From assembly GCF_932526225.1 (NCBI RefSeq), contig NC_064039.1, forward strand, positions 4,293,001 to 4,353,000: a stretch of 60,000 nt of DNA, in the 5' to 3' direction. The position numbers and the translations under genes are program-made. Under the pieces are notes generated by a model that ran no database searches, was not told the origin of the DNA, and worked only from the letters and a program-made list of their open reading frames with translations. The DNA comes from Nematostella vectensis (lineage: Eukaryota > Cnidaria > Anthozoa > Actiniaria > Edwardsiidae). This document shows, piece by piece, positions 12,818 through 24,200 of the stretch; within the stretch, counting starts at the first letter, position 1, and every line of letters begins with the position of its first letter.

Positions 12818-13151
12818 CAGGCCCGTACCCAGGGGGTGCAGGGGATGCGAACGCACCCCCCTGGCCCACCACGGCCGAAAGTTCACTTTCGGTTCTCAAT
12901 AGACGTGCTATTTGTAGAACTATAAAGCATAAGCTTGATCACTCTGGTATGTCATCAATCCATAAGTCAGTTACTTTATTTGTAGCCAGATCCGACAATA
13001 AATGTCCGTGGAGATACTGTTCTTTCGGAGGTGGTCAGATTTTTATCAGAAAACTCCCTCCAGCCTCCCTCCCTCAGAGAACTAGGTCCACGTTTTCGGG
13101 TTTCGTAACCCCCCCCCCCCCCCCCCAAGAAAAATCCTGGGTACGGGCATG
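12818..13151. mobile_element. Second CAGGCCCGTACC-family MITE
   Basis: Starts CAGGCCCGTACCCAGG and ends CCTGGGTACGGGCATG. Interior blocks match the copy at 3080 (ccgacaataaa, taggtcc, polyC, aagaaaaatcc), confirming one family. The right terminus has a mutation and no target duplication is visible, so this copy is older or damaged. Confidence 0.75.
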
Positions 13152-13623
13152 TTTAAACACTTTTGTTCGCCCAAAAGGGGTGGGACATGTCACCCCCGTC
13201 ACAACCCCTGGATCGGCCACGTTTATTGGACTGATAAGCCACATTCTCTGCAAAAACCGACACGATAATGTTGCTCATCATTGCAACAACATTCATTTGG
13301 TAGCATTTCAAGCAGTACTGGTATCATTTTGGCCTCGGCCTCCACGGAGGTTGTTTATCTACTGAGCAGCCAGGTAGCTATGTTACCGCACCAAAGATCA
13401 TCGGTAGCGTACGAAAATTTGCCGGTTGTGGTGATTACACGGTTCAAAGCGGTTCGATATTTCATCCGGTCGAAAATTCGTCCTCGAATTTGCCGTACGA
13501 ATTTCCGTACGGTTAGCCGTCTCTTTTTTCGTACGGTTAGGGTGGTCCCGTGTAAACGGTACGCGTAACCGTACGAATTATTGAGCGTACGAAAATTCGT
13601 CAGGTACCGTGGAAACATAGCCT

Positions 13624-14386
13624 CAGGCCAATACCCCCAATTTTTCCTATGCTCGCTATAAAAAATAGCCTGCGTAGCAACTCGACCCCCTCCCTCCTAA
13701 ATGCTGTATCAAAACCATTAAAAGAAATCTGGTCCTCAAACACACAAGTTTCTTCATCCCCGGACAATGAAGGATTGACCAAGGAGGAAGCCTTTTTCCC
13801 GCGGAAAAGTCGGCTCGCGCCCACAGTACAAGTCTGCGGGTAACCTTTTGAGCAATGTGACTGCCTGTTTGCTGTTGTCTTAATCGTCCAAAGACTTAGA
13901 AAAAGGAGCCTTGTTAGCCTTCCGGATATCTTGCGGTTCCGGTACATTTTTTCGGCTCGTCGTGTTTGCATCCCTTCTTGGCGAGAGTCTTGGTGAATCT
14001 GAACTTTGGCCCCATTGCAACAGTCATGGAGCTATTGAGCCAACTACTGAGGTTAATGTTTTCAAGAACGGTAACGGTTTATCGTGCAACAAAAATGGCA
14101 TTCCAGGCTCGAACTAATTCGCTCATAGCACCTTGCACAACAGCGTCAATCTAGTAGTTTACTCATACCTCAGTATCCGAGTATTAGGCGATTTTGGAAA
14201 TTGTCGATTATCATTTATGGAGTTTCTCTGTCTGGCTTTCCAAACAACCCCCCCCCCCCCCACCCCTTGCCTTTTCCCTTGGACGTTGGCGCACTTTCGT
14301 TTTAAAGGTCCTTTAAACACCCCGTGGGTCATTTTTGGGATATAAAAGAAAATCTGGCGTAGAATATGAATATCGAAGTCTTTTTG
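13624..14386. other. Repeat-derived intergenic DNA
   Basis: Contains aatagcctgcgtagcaa, typical of interspersed repeats. A minus-strand frame of 123 codons (13971-13600) spans the junction with the 2.2 kb element's right end, so it is not a gene. A run of C lies at 14248-14261. Confidence 0.45.
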
Positions 14387-14971
14387 CCCGTTTCGGCATA
14401 AAAGTTGACCTTTAGGCTTTTGGCTTTTTTACTTCCGGTTGAATATACGGTGGAAGGTAATATAGGTAATAACACTAATTTGGTGGATTTTGCCCTTAAA
14501 TAAGATGGTCTTTATAGATTTCAATGGCTACGAAATATATAGCATCGAAAAAATTGATCTCTTTCTTTAGAGGTTTTATAAGGAGCAGGTTCTTCTGATT
14601 CATCATTACCAAATGCTCCATAACCTTCTGGGTGTTGATTATTTTGCTGTGCGAGTTTTATCTGGTGCGTCGGCAAAGTGACCTTGGATGAACTTGGAAA
14701 ACCACAGCATTTTGTGTGATGCAAAAAAAAAAATTGAATCTAACTAAGTTAGAGTAAATTTCTATCAAAGATCTTTTGCAGTGATGTGAAGAAGAGATCA
14801 ACTTTTTTGATTAAACATTTTTCGTAGCTGTTAAAATTTAAGGTCCTTTTATTTATGTGCAAAAACCATCAAATTAGTGTTAAAACCTATAGGGTAAATT
14901 TACTTCCGCTGTATATTCAACCGGAAGTAAAATTGCAATCCCCATAATATCAACTTTTAGGCCGAAATGGG
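14387..14971. repeat. Inverted repeat with arms of about 110 bp
   Basis: Left arm 14387-14493 and right arm 14859-14971 are imperfect reverse complements. Both carry the block ACTTCCGGTTGAATATAC (left orientation) and end near CACTAATTTG. The 365 bp between them show no gene. Weak similarity extends outward, so the full element may run from about 14330 to 15010. Confidence 0.6.
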
Positions 14972-15813
14972 CTAAGAGATGACTGTATTTTAGAGGGGGC
15001 ACGTGAAAATATCAAAACCTGAAAACATTTTTGCCTCGAAACCTTTTTAATATTTTATTCGTTATCCAGTTCTCAGAGAAGATCAAAAACATTTATTTGC
15101 CAAAAAAAATTTATTTGCACTAACAACTTTTATGTTATTATGATGAACTCTTATAACAGACATACACATTTTTTACTTTTAATCCTTGTCTGAACAACTT
15201 TTTTGAGTTATAATTCTGAGATGAAAAAAGCTGTTGTTAAGGTAACATTATATAACATATGGAGGGAGGTGAATGAGTGGGTTTTAGCTCCAATATATTC
15301 ATTCTAGTAGTTTCAATCTGAGTAGGGAGGAGGTTCAGGCACTGCCCCTCTCCCCTAAACCACTATGTGACCACACCCTATATTATTTTTCTGTTCACTA
15401 TCCTTCTTGGATATTCAAGTCGAAATACCTACCTAGCATTGAATGGAAAGTTTTATAAAAACTAGGGCACTAGCTTTTAATTGCATAAAGATTGGTTTTA
15501 TTTTTGATATCAAAATATCTTATTATTAAAACTTTATCATTATCCATATATTATTCCATGCTCTAGTAAAAGATTTGGGTCCTTTCAGTGTAGGATTGAT
15601 TGAAGTGATTCAAATGAATTTAGTTTGCTGCTGAAGTAATTGAATTTGCTGGTTGGTTTTGACATTTTAATTTTATTTTTTATTTATTTTTCATTTTAAG
15701 GTTTGTCACTCAAATCAGAGCCACTTGATTAATGTGATGGACCATTTAGTACCACACAAAGGGAAGCCTTAAAATTAAGGTTTATTTTGAGCAAGATTAT
15801 TTTTGGAATTGTA

Positions 15814-16180
15814 TACCATAATGATTTGAATAAGCACCCTCCTTTAAATAAATAATTTGAACTCAGGTTTTAATAAGTGCCCCCCTCTCCTGCTTATAAG
15901 AATAATATCCCAACAAAAGCACCAATTGAATGGTGTAAATCTGCATTTTATTTATCTTGCATTGACATTCTCACATTACAACGACATTGTCTTCGATTTA
16001 TAAACAGCATTTTTACTGTTGTTGCAGTTTAAGTTTTGTTCGATTCAGAAGCTGTTATTTCCTGCTGAAATGAAATAAGTACCCCTTCACCAATAAGGGC
16101 CACCTCTCCAATAAGCGCCCCCTCAAAGACCTGAAAAATTAAAAATAGCACCCTGGGAACTTATTTAAATCATTACGGTA
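15814..16180. mobile_element. TACCRTAATGATTTRAATAAG MITE, mariner-like
   Basis: Left end TACCATAATGATTTGAATAAG (15814) and right end CTTATTTAAATCATTACGGTA (ends 16180) are inverted repeats with two mismatches. The termini begin and end with TA, as in Tc1/mariner-type insertions. The interior repeats aataagcgcccc-type sequence in both orientations. No ORF. Confidence 0.65.
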
Positions 16181-16514
16181 TTTACAAATCAACAATACAA
16201 ACACACACAAAAAATATTTATTTAAAAAAAAAGATAAAAGCTTTTGATTGATAAATCTTTGAAGCCTATACAAACTGTGTCATGACTGCAGGATATAAAT
16301 AATGAACTAATAATTGCAAAAAAAAAAACATGTGGACATCTCTCTATTGTAATGAATTAATTATTTACAAACTTGTTGGTTGTTTTATTAATCAGGGCAT
16401 GGGCTTTTTTCAACTAAATATATGTGAAATTGCATTTGGAAAATGCAATTTCAAGTGAAATATTTAAGTGAAATATGAAATTAAAAGAAAAAACTCATAA
16501 TCTAAAACCTTATT

Positions 16515-16537
16515 GTAATGTATATATATATATATAT
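16515..16537. repeat. TA microsatellite
   Basis: About ten TA dinucleotides just before the satellite at 16603. Confidence 0.7.
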
Positions 16538-16602
16538 GAAAGTTCTTCCGATGGAACAAACCTACAGCTCAGCACGTGGTTGATGCGATGTGATTCAGAT
16601 TA

Positions 16603-16970
16603 GCGTTGTATGACATCATCGTTGAATGTCTTTATCACGTTACGTAACATCTCCATTAGCGTTGCGTGACATCATCGTTGAATGTCTTTATTGCGTTACG
16701 TAACATCTCCATTACCGTTGCGTGACATCATCGTTGAAGAACTCTGTAAGCGTTGCGTGACATCACTGTTGAATTGTCTCCATTAGCGTTGTGTTACACT
16801 ATTGTTTAATGTCTCCATTAGCGTTGCGTGACATCATTGTTAAATATCTCCGTTATCGTTGAGTGACGTCATCGTTGAATGTCATGAGTAGCGTTCCGTG
16901 ACATTGTTTAATGTCCCCATTAGCGTTGCGTGACATCATCTATGAATGTCTCCGTTGCTTAAATAGTCAG
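16603..16970. repeat. Satellite of 35/56 bp period overlapping a GPCR 3' end
   Basis: The core GCGTTGCGTGACATCATCG or a variant begins at 16603, 16637, 16659, 16693, 16715, 16750, 16786, 16821, 16856, 16891 and 16923. Spacing is 34+22 twice, giving a 56-base composite, then 32-36. Each unit carries TGACATCA or TGACGTCA, which is CRE-like. The last copy contains the stop codon of the minus-strand GPCR. Confidence 0.85.
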
Positions 16971-17919
16971 AGACGTTTAACGTCGTACCTGACGATTTGG
17001 AGCGCTTCCTGTGTCTGCTGTAGCATAATCGCCGACAAAGGATGTTTGCAAACGCGCCTCGGAACTCCTTATTCATGCAAGCGTACACTATAGGGTTGTA
17101 AAACGAGTTGCTATAGTGCATCCACTTTACCACCATGACAGTCGTCGGTGGAATACAGTTATCCTCACCGCAGAACCCCCAAACTAAATTAATAATGAAA
17201 AATGGTCCCCAACTAACGATAAATGTTCCCATCACCACGGCTAATGTTTTTGCCGCACGAACTTCCGTCGAGAGGAAGAAATTTCGCACGCCTCCCTTGA
17301 CAACAAGCGCAATTTGGCGAGCTTGGTATCTAGCGGCTTTAAAAATGAGATGATAGCTGAAGCACATGATAAACAAGGGAATGAAAAAGCAAGAGATGCT
17401 GATAATAAGCTCGTAGTATGGCCTCTCAAGCGTGTACCAGATGATTTTCACAGTGCTCATGATAAACGCAAAGATCCAGTTGAGGACGATGATGTTGATA
17501 GCGCGCCGTGACGTCATCGTGGTATGATAGGTCAGCGGATGCGTTATGCAAATGCACCTCTCGATACTTATAGCCGCAAGGTTGATGATAGACGCGACGC
17601 CGCACAAGATATCTACACCGGTCCATATTCTTTGTAACGTCTCCGAGAATATCCAGTTCGGTCCGGTTAGGAGGTAGGCGGCCCATATAGGCATCGAGAA
17701 AAGGGAGACTAAGATATCGGCTATTGCGAGAGACACAACGAAGTAATTTGTCTTTGTGCGTAGCTTACGGTAGGTCTTGAAGGCCAATATGACCAGGATA
17801 TTGCCAGACAACGACATAATCATAATGAATAGCAGAAATAAAAACGACGGAACCATGAAGGACGCCTTGAAGTGCGCCGGTCCAGTCGCGTTGTTAATGT
17901 TGGACGTGTTGTTTGTCAT
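16936..17919 (-). CDS. Intronless class A GPCR, amine-receptor-like (copy 2)
   Basis: 327-residue seven-transmembrane receptor, closely related to the + strand copy at 8839; long blocks such as ARYQARQIAL, AAKTLAVVMG and NPIVYACMNK are shared. ATG at 17919, TGA at 16938-16936. Sequons at N3, N4 and N10. Landmarks: N40 (1.50), D68 (2.50), W99, D103 (3.32), E120-R121-C122 in place of DRY, W148, P181, W237-G-P239-F-F, W266, Y269, N275-P-I-V-Y. Position 3.25 is Q96 and ECL2 has no Cys; ECL3 has C250 and C255. TM5 has S at 5.43 but I and C at 5.42/5.46. The last codons and the stop lie in the final copy of a satellite (16603-16970), so the C-terminus may have been set by repeat expansion. A minus-strand AATAAA is present at 16389-16384. 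It is convergent with copy 1. Ligand unknown. Confidence 0.95.
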   Translation of the reverse strand: MTNNTSNINNATGPAHFKASFMVPSFLFLLFIMIMSLSGNILVILAFKTYRKLRTKTNYFVVSLAIADILVSLFSMPIWAAYLLTGPNWIFSETLQRIWTGVDILCGVASIINLAAISIERCICITHPLTYHTTMTSRRAINIIVLNWIFAFIMSTVKIIWYTLERPYYELIISISCFFIPLFIMCFSYHLIFKAARYQARQIALVVKGGVRNFFLSTEVRAAKTLAVVMGTFIVSWGPFFIINLVWGFCGEDNCIPPTTVMVVKWMHYSNSFYNPIVYACMNKEFRGAFANILCRRLCYSRHRKRSKSSGTTLNVSDYLSNGDIHR

Positions 17920-20900
17920 CTTTGTCTGAACTATCAGCCGAAGATTTACTGTGATTGCATTCGCTATGTTGTGACGAAAGTCGCGATACCAGTCTTAGAT
18001 CGTCTCCGGTTTATCAGCTTTTTATTAAAATTTAGCTTCAACAAACGCTTTTCCCGCCGTGCAGCCTTTACTTGCGTGTATTGCGCCTGGATCTGGCCGT
18101 CAGCAGATGGGTCCGGCTCCCTTTGAACTCTTGCCGTTCGATTCACCTGCTCTTTCAGTAAATTGCCTTGTATTTCATATACAACTGTCTATGATCGAAG
18201 CAGATTGTTTGTCTTACATATGAAGTTCGAATTTCCTCCCGTTTGCGTCTCTAGGTTTGGTTCAATTCTGCGCTTGTGGTCGATCCCTTAGCTCCATTGA
18301 CCGCACAGAAACCATCTGGTCGAATGAACGCGCAGAGTGGAATATCCAAGGGATTAGAGACAGCCGCAATCCGCTCGCCAAACTGTCACAACTTTCCCTC
18401 CTCCTTGCTCTTGCTCATTTCTTCGCGGGGTCGGTCACTAAAAGAAAAAAAGAAAACAAAGAAGATAAGGCTACGAAGAGAAGCACGCATCATCCAATCC
18501 CATTTAAAAGATTGGCCCTCGACAGAAGTTTTTTTTTCTGCCTCGTGGATACACCCGCAAAGCTAGAAGTTGTTTGACTAGCCAATGTAGAACCACCAAT
18601 CACTGCGGCGAAGTGCCTGAGGTGCACGATCAGTTAGAGGGATGAATAGAAATCGATGCGGCGGTCCGGTGATTGATCACTGTTGATATTTACGGATTTT
18701 GTCGTCATTTCTTTGTGTAGAGAAACACATTGGATGGGGGTATTGGAATTAGATATCTATTGTAACTACTGAACAAAATTTTACAGAAGCTTAAATGCAA
18801 CACATGTACTACAATAGTACGAAGCTTTAGGAATGACAGGATGGTAATTAGAAGTGATCATTTTGCGAAATCTCTAGTAGAATCAAAAACAGCTTAGGGC
18901 TACGAAAGCTGCGCGAATAACATCGAGGGCTTTACATAAAAGCTACACAAACATGTTTATTTGATATTCCCATATACAGTACTTGGTGTGATAAATCTTC
19001 TAAATAATGTTTGCTAACCCTTATAGTGATAAGAGCTTTTTCACTTTTGAATGAGTGCTTTAAGGGTATTTTTCAATATTTTATTCAATCTTTAATTTCT
19101 TTTAGCTGCAGGCTACTAAGTGGAATTACACAATATGCATGTTATACTATGATGCCATGTTAGCTATTTTTTTTTTCAAATTCTGTTTCTACAAGAATTT
19201 TGAGAAATGTTGTAAATGATGTGATTATGATAATAACAGGGTCCAGAAAATCAAAAAATCATACACCGGGTGCACTGCAATGTAGACACAATTTTCAATT
19301 GATTTTCTTACAGCTGTTACCAGGGAACAGAAAACGCAAATAAGCTTAATCAAGCCGATTCCATCATGATTCGAATAAAATATTTATTCTTAGCAGATAT
19401 ATATAGATCTTTTCTCAATCAGTGAAATTGAAAAAAATGTTTGCCAGAGAAAATTGTGGCCATAAAAAATATTGATAAGATTTGCCAAACACAAATTCGT
19501 CTATTGTCAGTCAATTAGGTACTATATTAGAGATTCTAGATATATTCTGTTTCATAAATTGTGTTGGTTTTTCACCGAAGTGTGATTTTAAGCACTAAGT
19601 AAACCAGTACTTGAAAAGATTGAGTGACTTGACAAACATAGCAAATGCATAGCAAATAAAGCAAATGGTCTAACCCTGTTTGCTCAAGTTACCTGTGAAA
19701 ATTGATTGATCGCGAATAGACGCGAAGCTTAGCATACCCTCTTAGCATTCAAAACCGGCCTTTTAGTCTCTCTACTGACGCTAATTTTTATAAACGTTGT
19801 CAGCAAATGCTATAGATAACACGTTCACACACAGCTAATAAAATAAGATGTTTGAAAATTTTGAGGGCGCGCCCCTCTTGAAAAAATATATTTTATGTCT
19901 GTGATGTGAATCGTTGGGTACGATGAAAAAGAGCGCTTCTAAGTGACAGGCAAATTGGAAACAAACCTGCGTTTTGGATGTGTCAATAGTAGAGTCGGCT
20001 TCCCTCACACACATAGCTCTACAATGCGTAACGATCGTCTCTTTATACCATACTTGTTAAAACAAGGTTAATCTAACAGCCAATCACACCCGAGGTACAT
20101 TTTTTTTGTCCTTGTCGCCAACGGCCATATTTCGTATTCTAGAAAAAGGCTACCCCATAAGAAATAATGCCCTTGATCTAACTGCGGGGAGGTTGTTATT
20201 ATTATGGTATATATGGTATTATAAACCGAAGTAGTCTAATAGAACCGGCGTGGTGCTATACTTATTTGTATGGTTCTCATCGCAGTCCATTTTAAAAACA
20301 TAGCTTAGGTGATAATGAACTGTTTTTTCATGGAGTAGACTTATAGACATTTTACGAGGTTTTTAAGCTAACGGCATAATCCTTTGATTATGTGCGCTTC
20401 GTTAATGTCCAATTGATTGGATTTTTTCCCTTTATTGAAAGAGAGCTCTCTATAGAAAAATAGAAAATAACCTTGAGGCATTTGTATTGCCTTTTCTTAC
20501 CCGCTTAACACAGAAAACGAAATATAGTAAAAGTGATTGTTAAATGATTGCTCTGACACAATACAAATCCGCATCCCCTGTGTTCTTAGAATCAAATTCT
20601 ACTTGAACCATTATCAAAGTTGTCAATTGGTATTATCCTCAAAATTCGTGCGTTTGGGGGCTTTCATGCTCTATATTAATCTATTCAGACCATTTAAAAA
20701 CAAAGAAAAGCATTTAAATTTCTCTTTCAAACCTATATTTGATGAATCCTAATCGATTGGGCACTTGCGAACACCGAAGCCAATCGATCCGAGATTTCCT
20801 TTTCTTAGAATTTTTACAGGAAAAGTATTGGCTAGGTATACCCATACAGGCTGCTTCACACGCACTGATTATCGGACCGAATGTTGGCCAAAGTATATGA

Positions 20901-21254
20901 ACATGCTACGATCTGTCGCATGCACATGTCACATGATGCTTCGGTTTGTAAAGAGGAAAACCTCATGTCCGACACTAAAATTCTGTTGGGTATTGCAGAG
21001 GTCGAGATGATACCCAAAAAACTTGCACAAAATTGGAACGTCAAAATGTCGAATGAGAAATAACGTTGCCAATTTGATTACCGTTTATATCGTTTTACAT
21101 AGTTTGAGAAAAGGTTCGTTTTTTTTCTTGGACCTAAGCAAAATTACTTATGCATGAGGAACATCATATTTTAATGACTATGCACCTGTAATGTGGACAA
21201 AAACACCTTACATCACACCAAAGTGCTGCTAATAAGTCGTTAAGTGGCCCCTAA
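17920..21254. other. Intergenic, upstream of the minus-strand GPCR
   Basis: No gene seen. GPCR regulatory DNA must lie in the first kilobase or so, but no clear TATA or splice acceptor is evident. At 20765-21063 all three forward frames are open for about 180 bases, without a convincing splice context. Confidence 0.4.
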
Positions 21255-21446
21255 TTACGCCATAAAACTACAGCAAGCCGCGATCTTTGAGTCCTTATAA
21301 GAGCAGAGTTGTCTGATTGGGGTTCCATCTATACAGCTGTAAATATTTCCGCGCCTTGCCTCGCACTCTCTACATTTCCTGCTCTTTTTCGTAGCTCGCA
21401 GGCAAATTGTCGCCAAGATTAAGTAGAAAAACACTTGTTCTTGCAC
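21255..21446 (-). CDS. Candidate cysteine-rich secreted-type ORF, no ATG
   Basis: Minus-strand open frame that extends back to a TAA 36 bases before 21446. It holds a hydrophobic stretch (VFFYLILATICL) followed by a basic, cysteine-rich segment: a CxxC, then spacings of nine, nine and nine residues, ending in an adjacent Cys pair, then TAA. A hydrophobic leader followed by six cysteines ending CC resembles secreted defensin-like or sea-anemone toxin-like peptides in outline, but the spacing matches no family I can name. There is no in-frame ATG, so an upstream exon would be needed. It may be a chance frame. Confidence 0.2.
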   Translation of the reverse strand: MQEQVFFYLILATICLRATKKSRKCRECEARRGNIYSCIDGTPIRQLCSYKDSKIAACCSFMA

Positions 21447-23136
21447 TGGCAGCGATAAATGGGTTTTTGTTTTGACATCTTACAGTTTCGATTATAAGCA
21501 TCACCGCTTTATTGGGACCAAGTCTCTCCTTCTTCGCATTATTAGATTACTACTCAAAGATCATGTACTCTTTTTTTTACCCGCCAACCCCATAAAAATG
21601 TATCCTAAGACATACCGCAATTATGTTTCACTGGTTTTCTCCTTAAAATAGCACAGCAAGTCCTTACAGCTATTTTAATCACTAAAAAGAATTATCGAGC
21701 CTTAGTGCAATATGCTATGAGTAACCATATGACCATTTTTCCTGCTCAGCTACGGAAAAACCGTTTTCGTGTAAGGCTAAGAATACTACAAATCTTCTTT
21801 CACAGCTTAATGTGAAAATCATTCCGCTGTAGTCTTGGAATTCCCGTTATTGTTGTATTTGGAATAAATATATAAAATCCTGTTACTGAAATTGTATGGG
21901 TGTGCCGTAATCGGCTCTTAGGCGCAAACAATCTTAATCTTATTATCTATGGATTTTAGTGCTTAAGTTTTTATAATGATATTTCAACAAGGAAAATATA
22001 AGGAAAAGAAAATTGGTTCTGGAAAATTGAATTTGATATTACTTTCAGTTTTTGTTGCCATTTTCGTTTCTCACATTCCTTTTTGAGATGTATTTGTTTT
22101 GTGTGTTTTTTTTTAATGTCTAAGGACAATTCATGGGATTTTGTTATGAACCATTTTCTCATTATTATCTTTGATCTTTTTTATTCATAGACTAAAAAAG
22201 AACAGGAGAAGAAAAAGAACTCTAAATAAAAACAATGTTTTGTTAATGGCCACTCGAAGACGCCAATTCCTTTGGCTACTATTTATGTCCATTAATTCTC
22301 ATTTTTTTTCATTAGAAATCATTTTCCCCAAAGCCATATGAAATTTGTTTTTTTTAGGTTCCCGAAAATGCAGTTTACTTTCATTCTTAAAGCAATCATG
22401 TCTCGGAGATTTTAGTAGCAAATCCAAGCTCAAATCAGAGTAGTATTTAATCTATATTTCCTATTTTGTCGGATTCTTAATCGGTTTCCGAGAAACCGGA
22501 TGAGTAAAATACCTGGTTCGCGCTAATTATTTGCTATCAATAAATAAAATCGGGACACATTGAGTCTATAGATGTAGACAAATGGAATACAGACACAATA
22601 CTAGAAATTGTTGCGCTTGTATCTAAAGCTTCTTAAAATATTACACAAACTTCAAAGTGCGCAAAAAATAAAGGTGTGAGTATCCGAAGGGTACTGTTGT
22701 TTTCATCGTAAATAACCATTAAAATAATTTCTTGCTATATTAGCTATCTTTCTTTAAACTGTGTATATATGGCCACGGTAGCGCAAGTGGAATGGTCTCC
22801 TAAAAGAATGATATGAGTAGCCCTCAAGGTCTAACTAATAGAAAACACAAAATCTCCCACGAGATTAGATAGTTCCTTCTGCGAGAAAAGACTGAAAAAG
22901 GTTTTAGTAGAAGACAAAATACTAGATGAAAAAAATGCATCTGTCAGAGTAAGCTTATGTACGCACCCCTGGGTACCACGTGTGTGATGTCTTTTCCTAA
23001 GCGCTTATTGCTAGATTATAACGTGACTCGAGGAGAGAATCAGCCTTACACTGAAAAACCTAACAAACAACTCCATTGAAGCCTTTGCACTTTTTATGGT
23101 ATAATCAAACACTATAAATCGAAATCGGTTCCTTAA

Positions 23137-23275
23137 GAGACTAATTTTAGTAATGTCTACCCGGATATTTTGAACTCTCTGCTAACTCTAGCTGACTTCA
23201 AGTTCCCTAGAGACTAATTTTGGTCATTTCTACTCGGATAACTCGAAATTCCTGCTAACCCGAGCTGTTTGTTAT
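23137..23275. repeat. Tandem pair of 73 bp, pogo-MITE-like
   Basis: gagactaatttt recurs at 23137 and 23210. The second unit contains CTCGGATAACTCGAA, which resembles the interior of pogo/Tigger-type MITEs. A related stretch lies at about 53175-53285. Confidence 0.45.
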
Positions 23276-23466
23276 CTATATCTTTAGAGTTAATGTTAAT
23301 GGGCTTGTGCTTCAGTTTCTAGTCTCCATTTTTTTGCTATGCCCATCATAGACCAGTCACTTGATAAATACTATGCACACACACACAATCCATTTGTTCA
23401 GACTGCCCCCGCACATGACACAGTGTCACTCCGCCCATTTCTTCTTTTAAATTTGACACCTCCGAA

Positions 23467-23635
23467 CCGCAATAGAACTTTGCAACTCTGTCCTAGTCTC
23501 CTTTAACATTTACCACAGCAGTACCGCAATTGGAACTTTGCAGCTCTGTCCTAGTCTCCTTTTAACTTTACCACAACAGGACCGCAACAGAACTTTGTAA
23601 CTCCGCCCTAGTCTCCTATAAACATTACCACAGCA
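23467..23635. repeat. Three tandem copies of a 57-58 bp unit
   Basis: Copies start at 23467, 23524 and 23582, sharing aactttgcaactctgtcctagtctcc-like sequence followed by a taccacagcag block. Confidence 0.75.
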
Positions 23636-24171
23636 GGAGCATAAGAAATATATGTAATTCCTGTCTTTACACGCTAAATAAATGCTATCCCTAATTTTAA
23701 ACGAAACATTTTATGGGTATTTTCACAAAAGGGTCGAGACTATCGCTAGTCTGGTGACTACCTTTTGACACGCCATAGGTGATCTATTTGCGTCATTCAT
23801 TCCTAGGATGAAAGAACGTCAGATTGTTTATCCGATCTACAAAATCCCGGGGCTTAAATCCAGCTTGGTATCAGTGGGCAGACTAATCGTTTCTCTTGAC
23901 ATCTGTAAATACAGACGTTTGGTTTCTCAGGCACACGTTTGCCTGGGATTAGAAGATGGGTTATCGTTACGTTGTCTTTCGAAACCTAACATATTAGTTT
24001 TTCAAGCACGTACGTGCTGAAAGGAAAGGTACTAATGCATTGAAACTATAAATTGCTTGAGAAGAAGGGAGAGTCTAATATCGGAAATTGGCATTTTGGG
24101 TTTCATTATAAAAAGAACAAATGCTCTCTTGTTTGGGAAATCGAAATTAAGATGATAGTCAATAAAAAATA

Positions 24172-24200
24172 TTATACACACCTATTTCAAATACGGTTTG
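24172..24200. repeat. Solo terminus of the ACACCTATTTCAAA MITE family
   Basis: attatacacacctatttcaaat matches the ends of the elements at 31942 and 37814. No partner terminus was found nearby. Confidence 0.4.

Larger units (their letters stand above)
11392..13623. mobile_element. 2.2 kb foldback element with nested insertions
   Basis: Ends are inverted repeats: AGGTTATGTTTACACGGTACC at 11392, and the matching GGTACCGTGGAAACATAGCCT ending at 13623, differing at a few bases. Similarity continues inward through a shared TCAATAATTCGTA. Many subterminal copies of CCGTACGAA or its complement lie on both sides, as in transposase-binding arrays. No clear target duplication and no transposase. It contains a 674 bp palindrome, a lone CAGTGGCGGATATAGG terminus (12364) and a second CAGGCCCGTACC MITE (12818). 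Confidence 0.7.

Noticed and set aside
13600-13971. 123-codon minus-strand ORF
   Set aside because: Crosses the right end of the 2.2 kb foldback element and repeat DNA; no splice context and composition typical of repeats.
18257-18577. 106- and 96-codon overlapping forward ORFs
   Set aside because: The two frames overlap over the same purine-rich DNA, with no splice support or recognisable content, upstream of the minus-strand GPCR.
20765-21063. Overlapping open frames of 60-81 codons
   Set aside because: Three forward frames and one reverse frame are open together; an acceptor exists at 20820 but no frame is clearly favoured.
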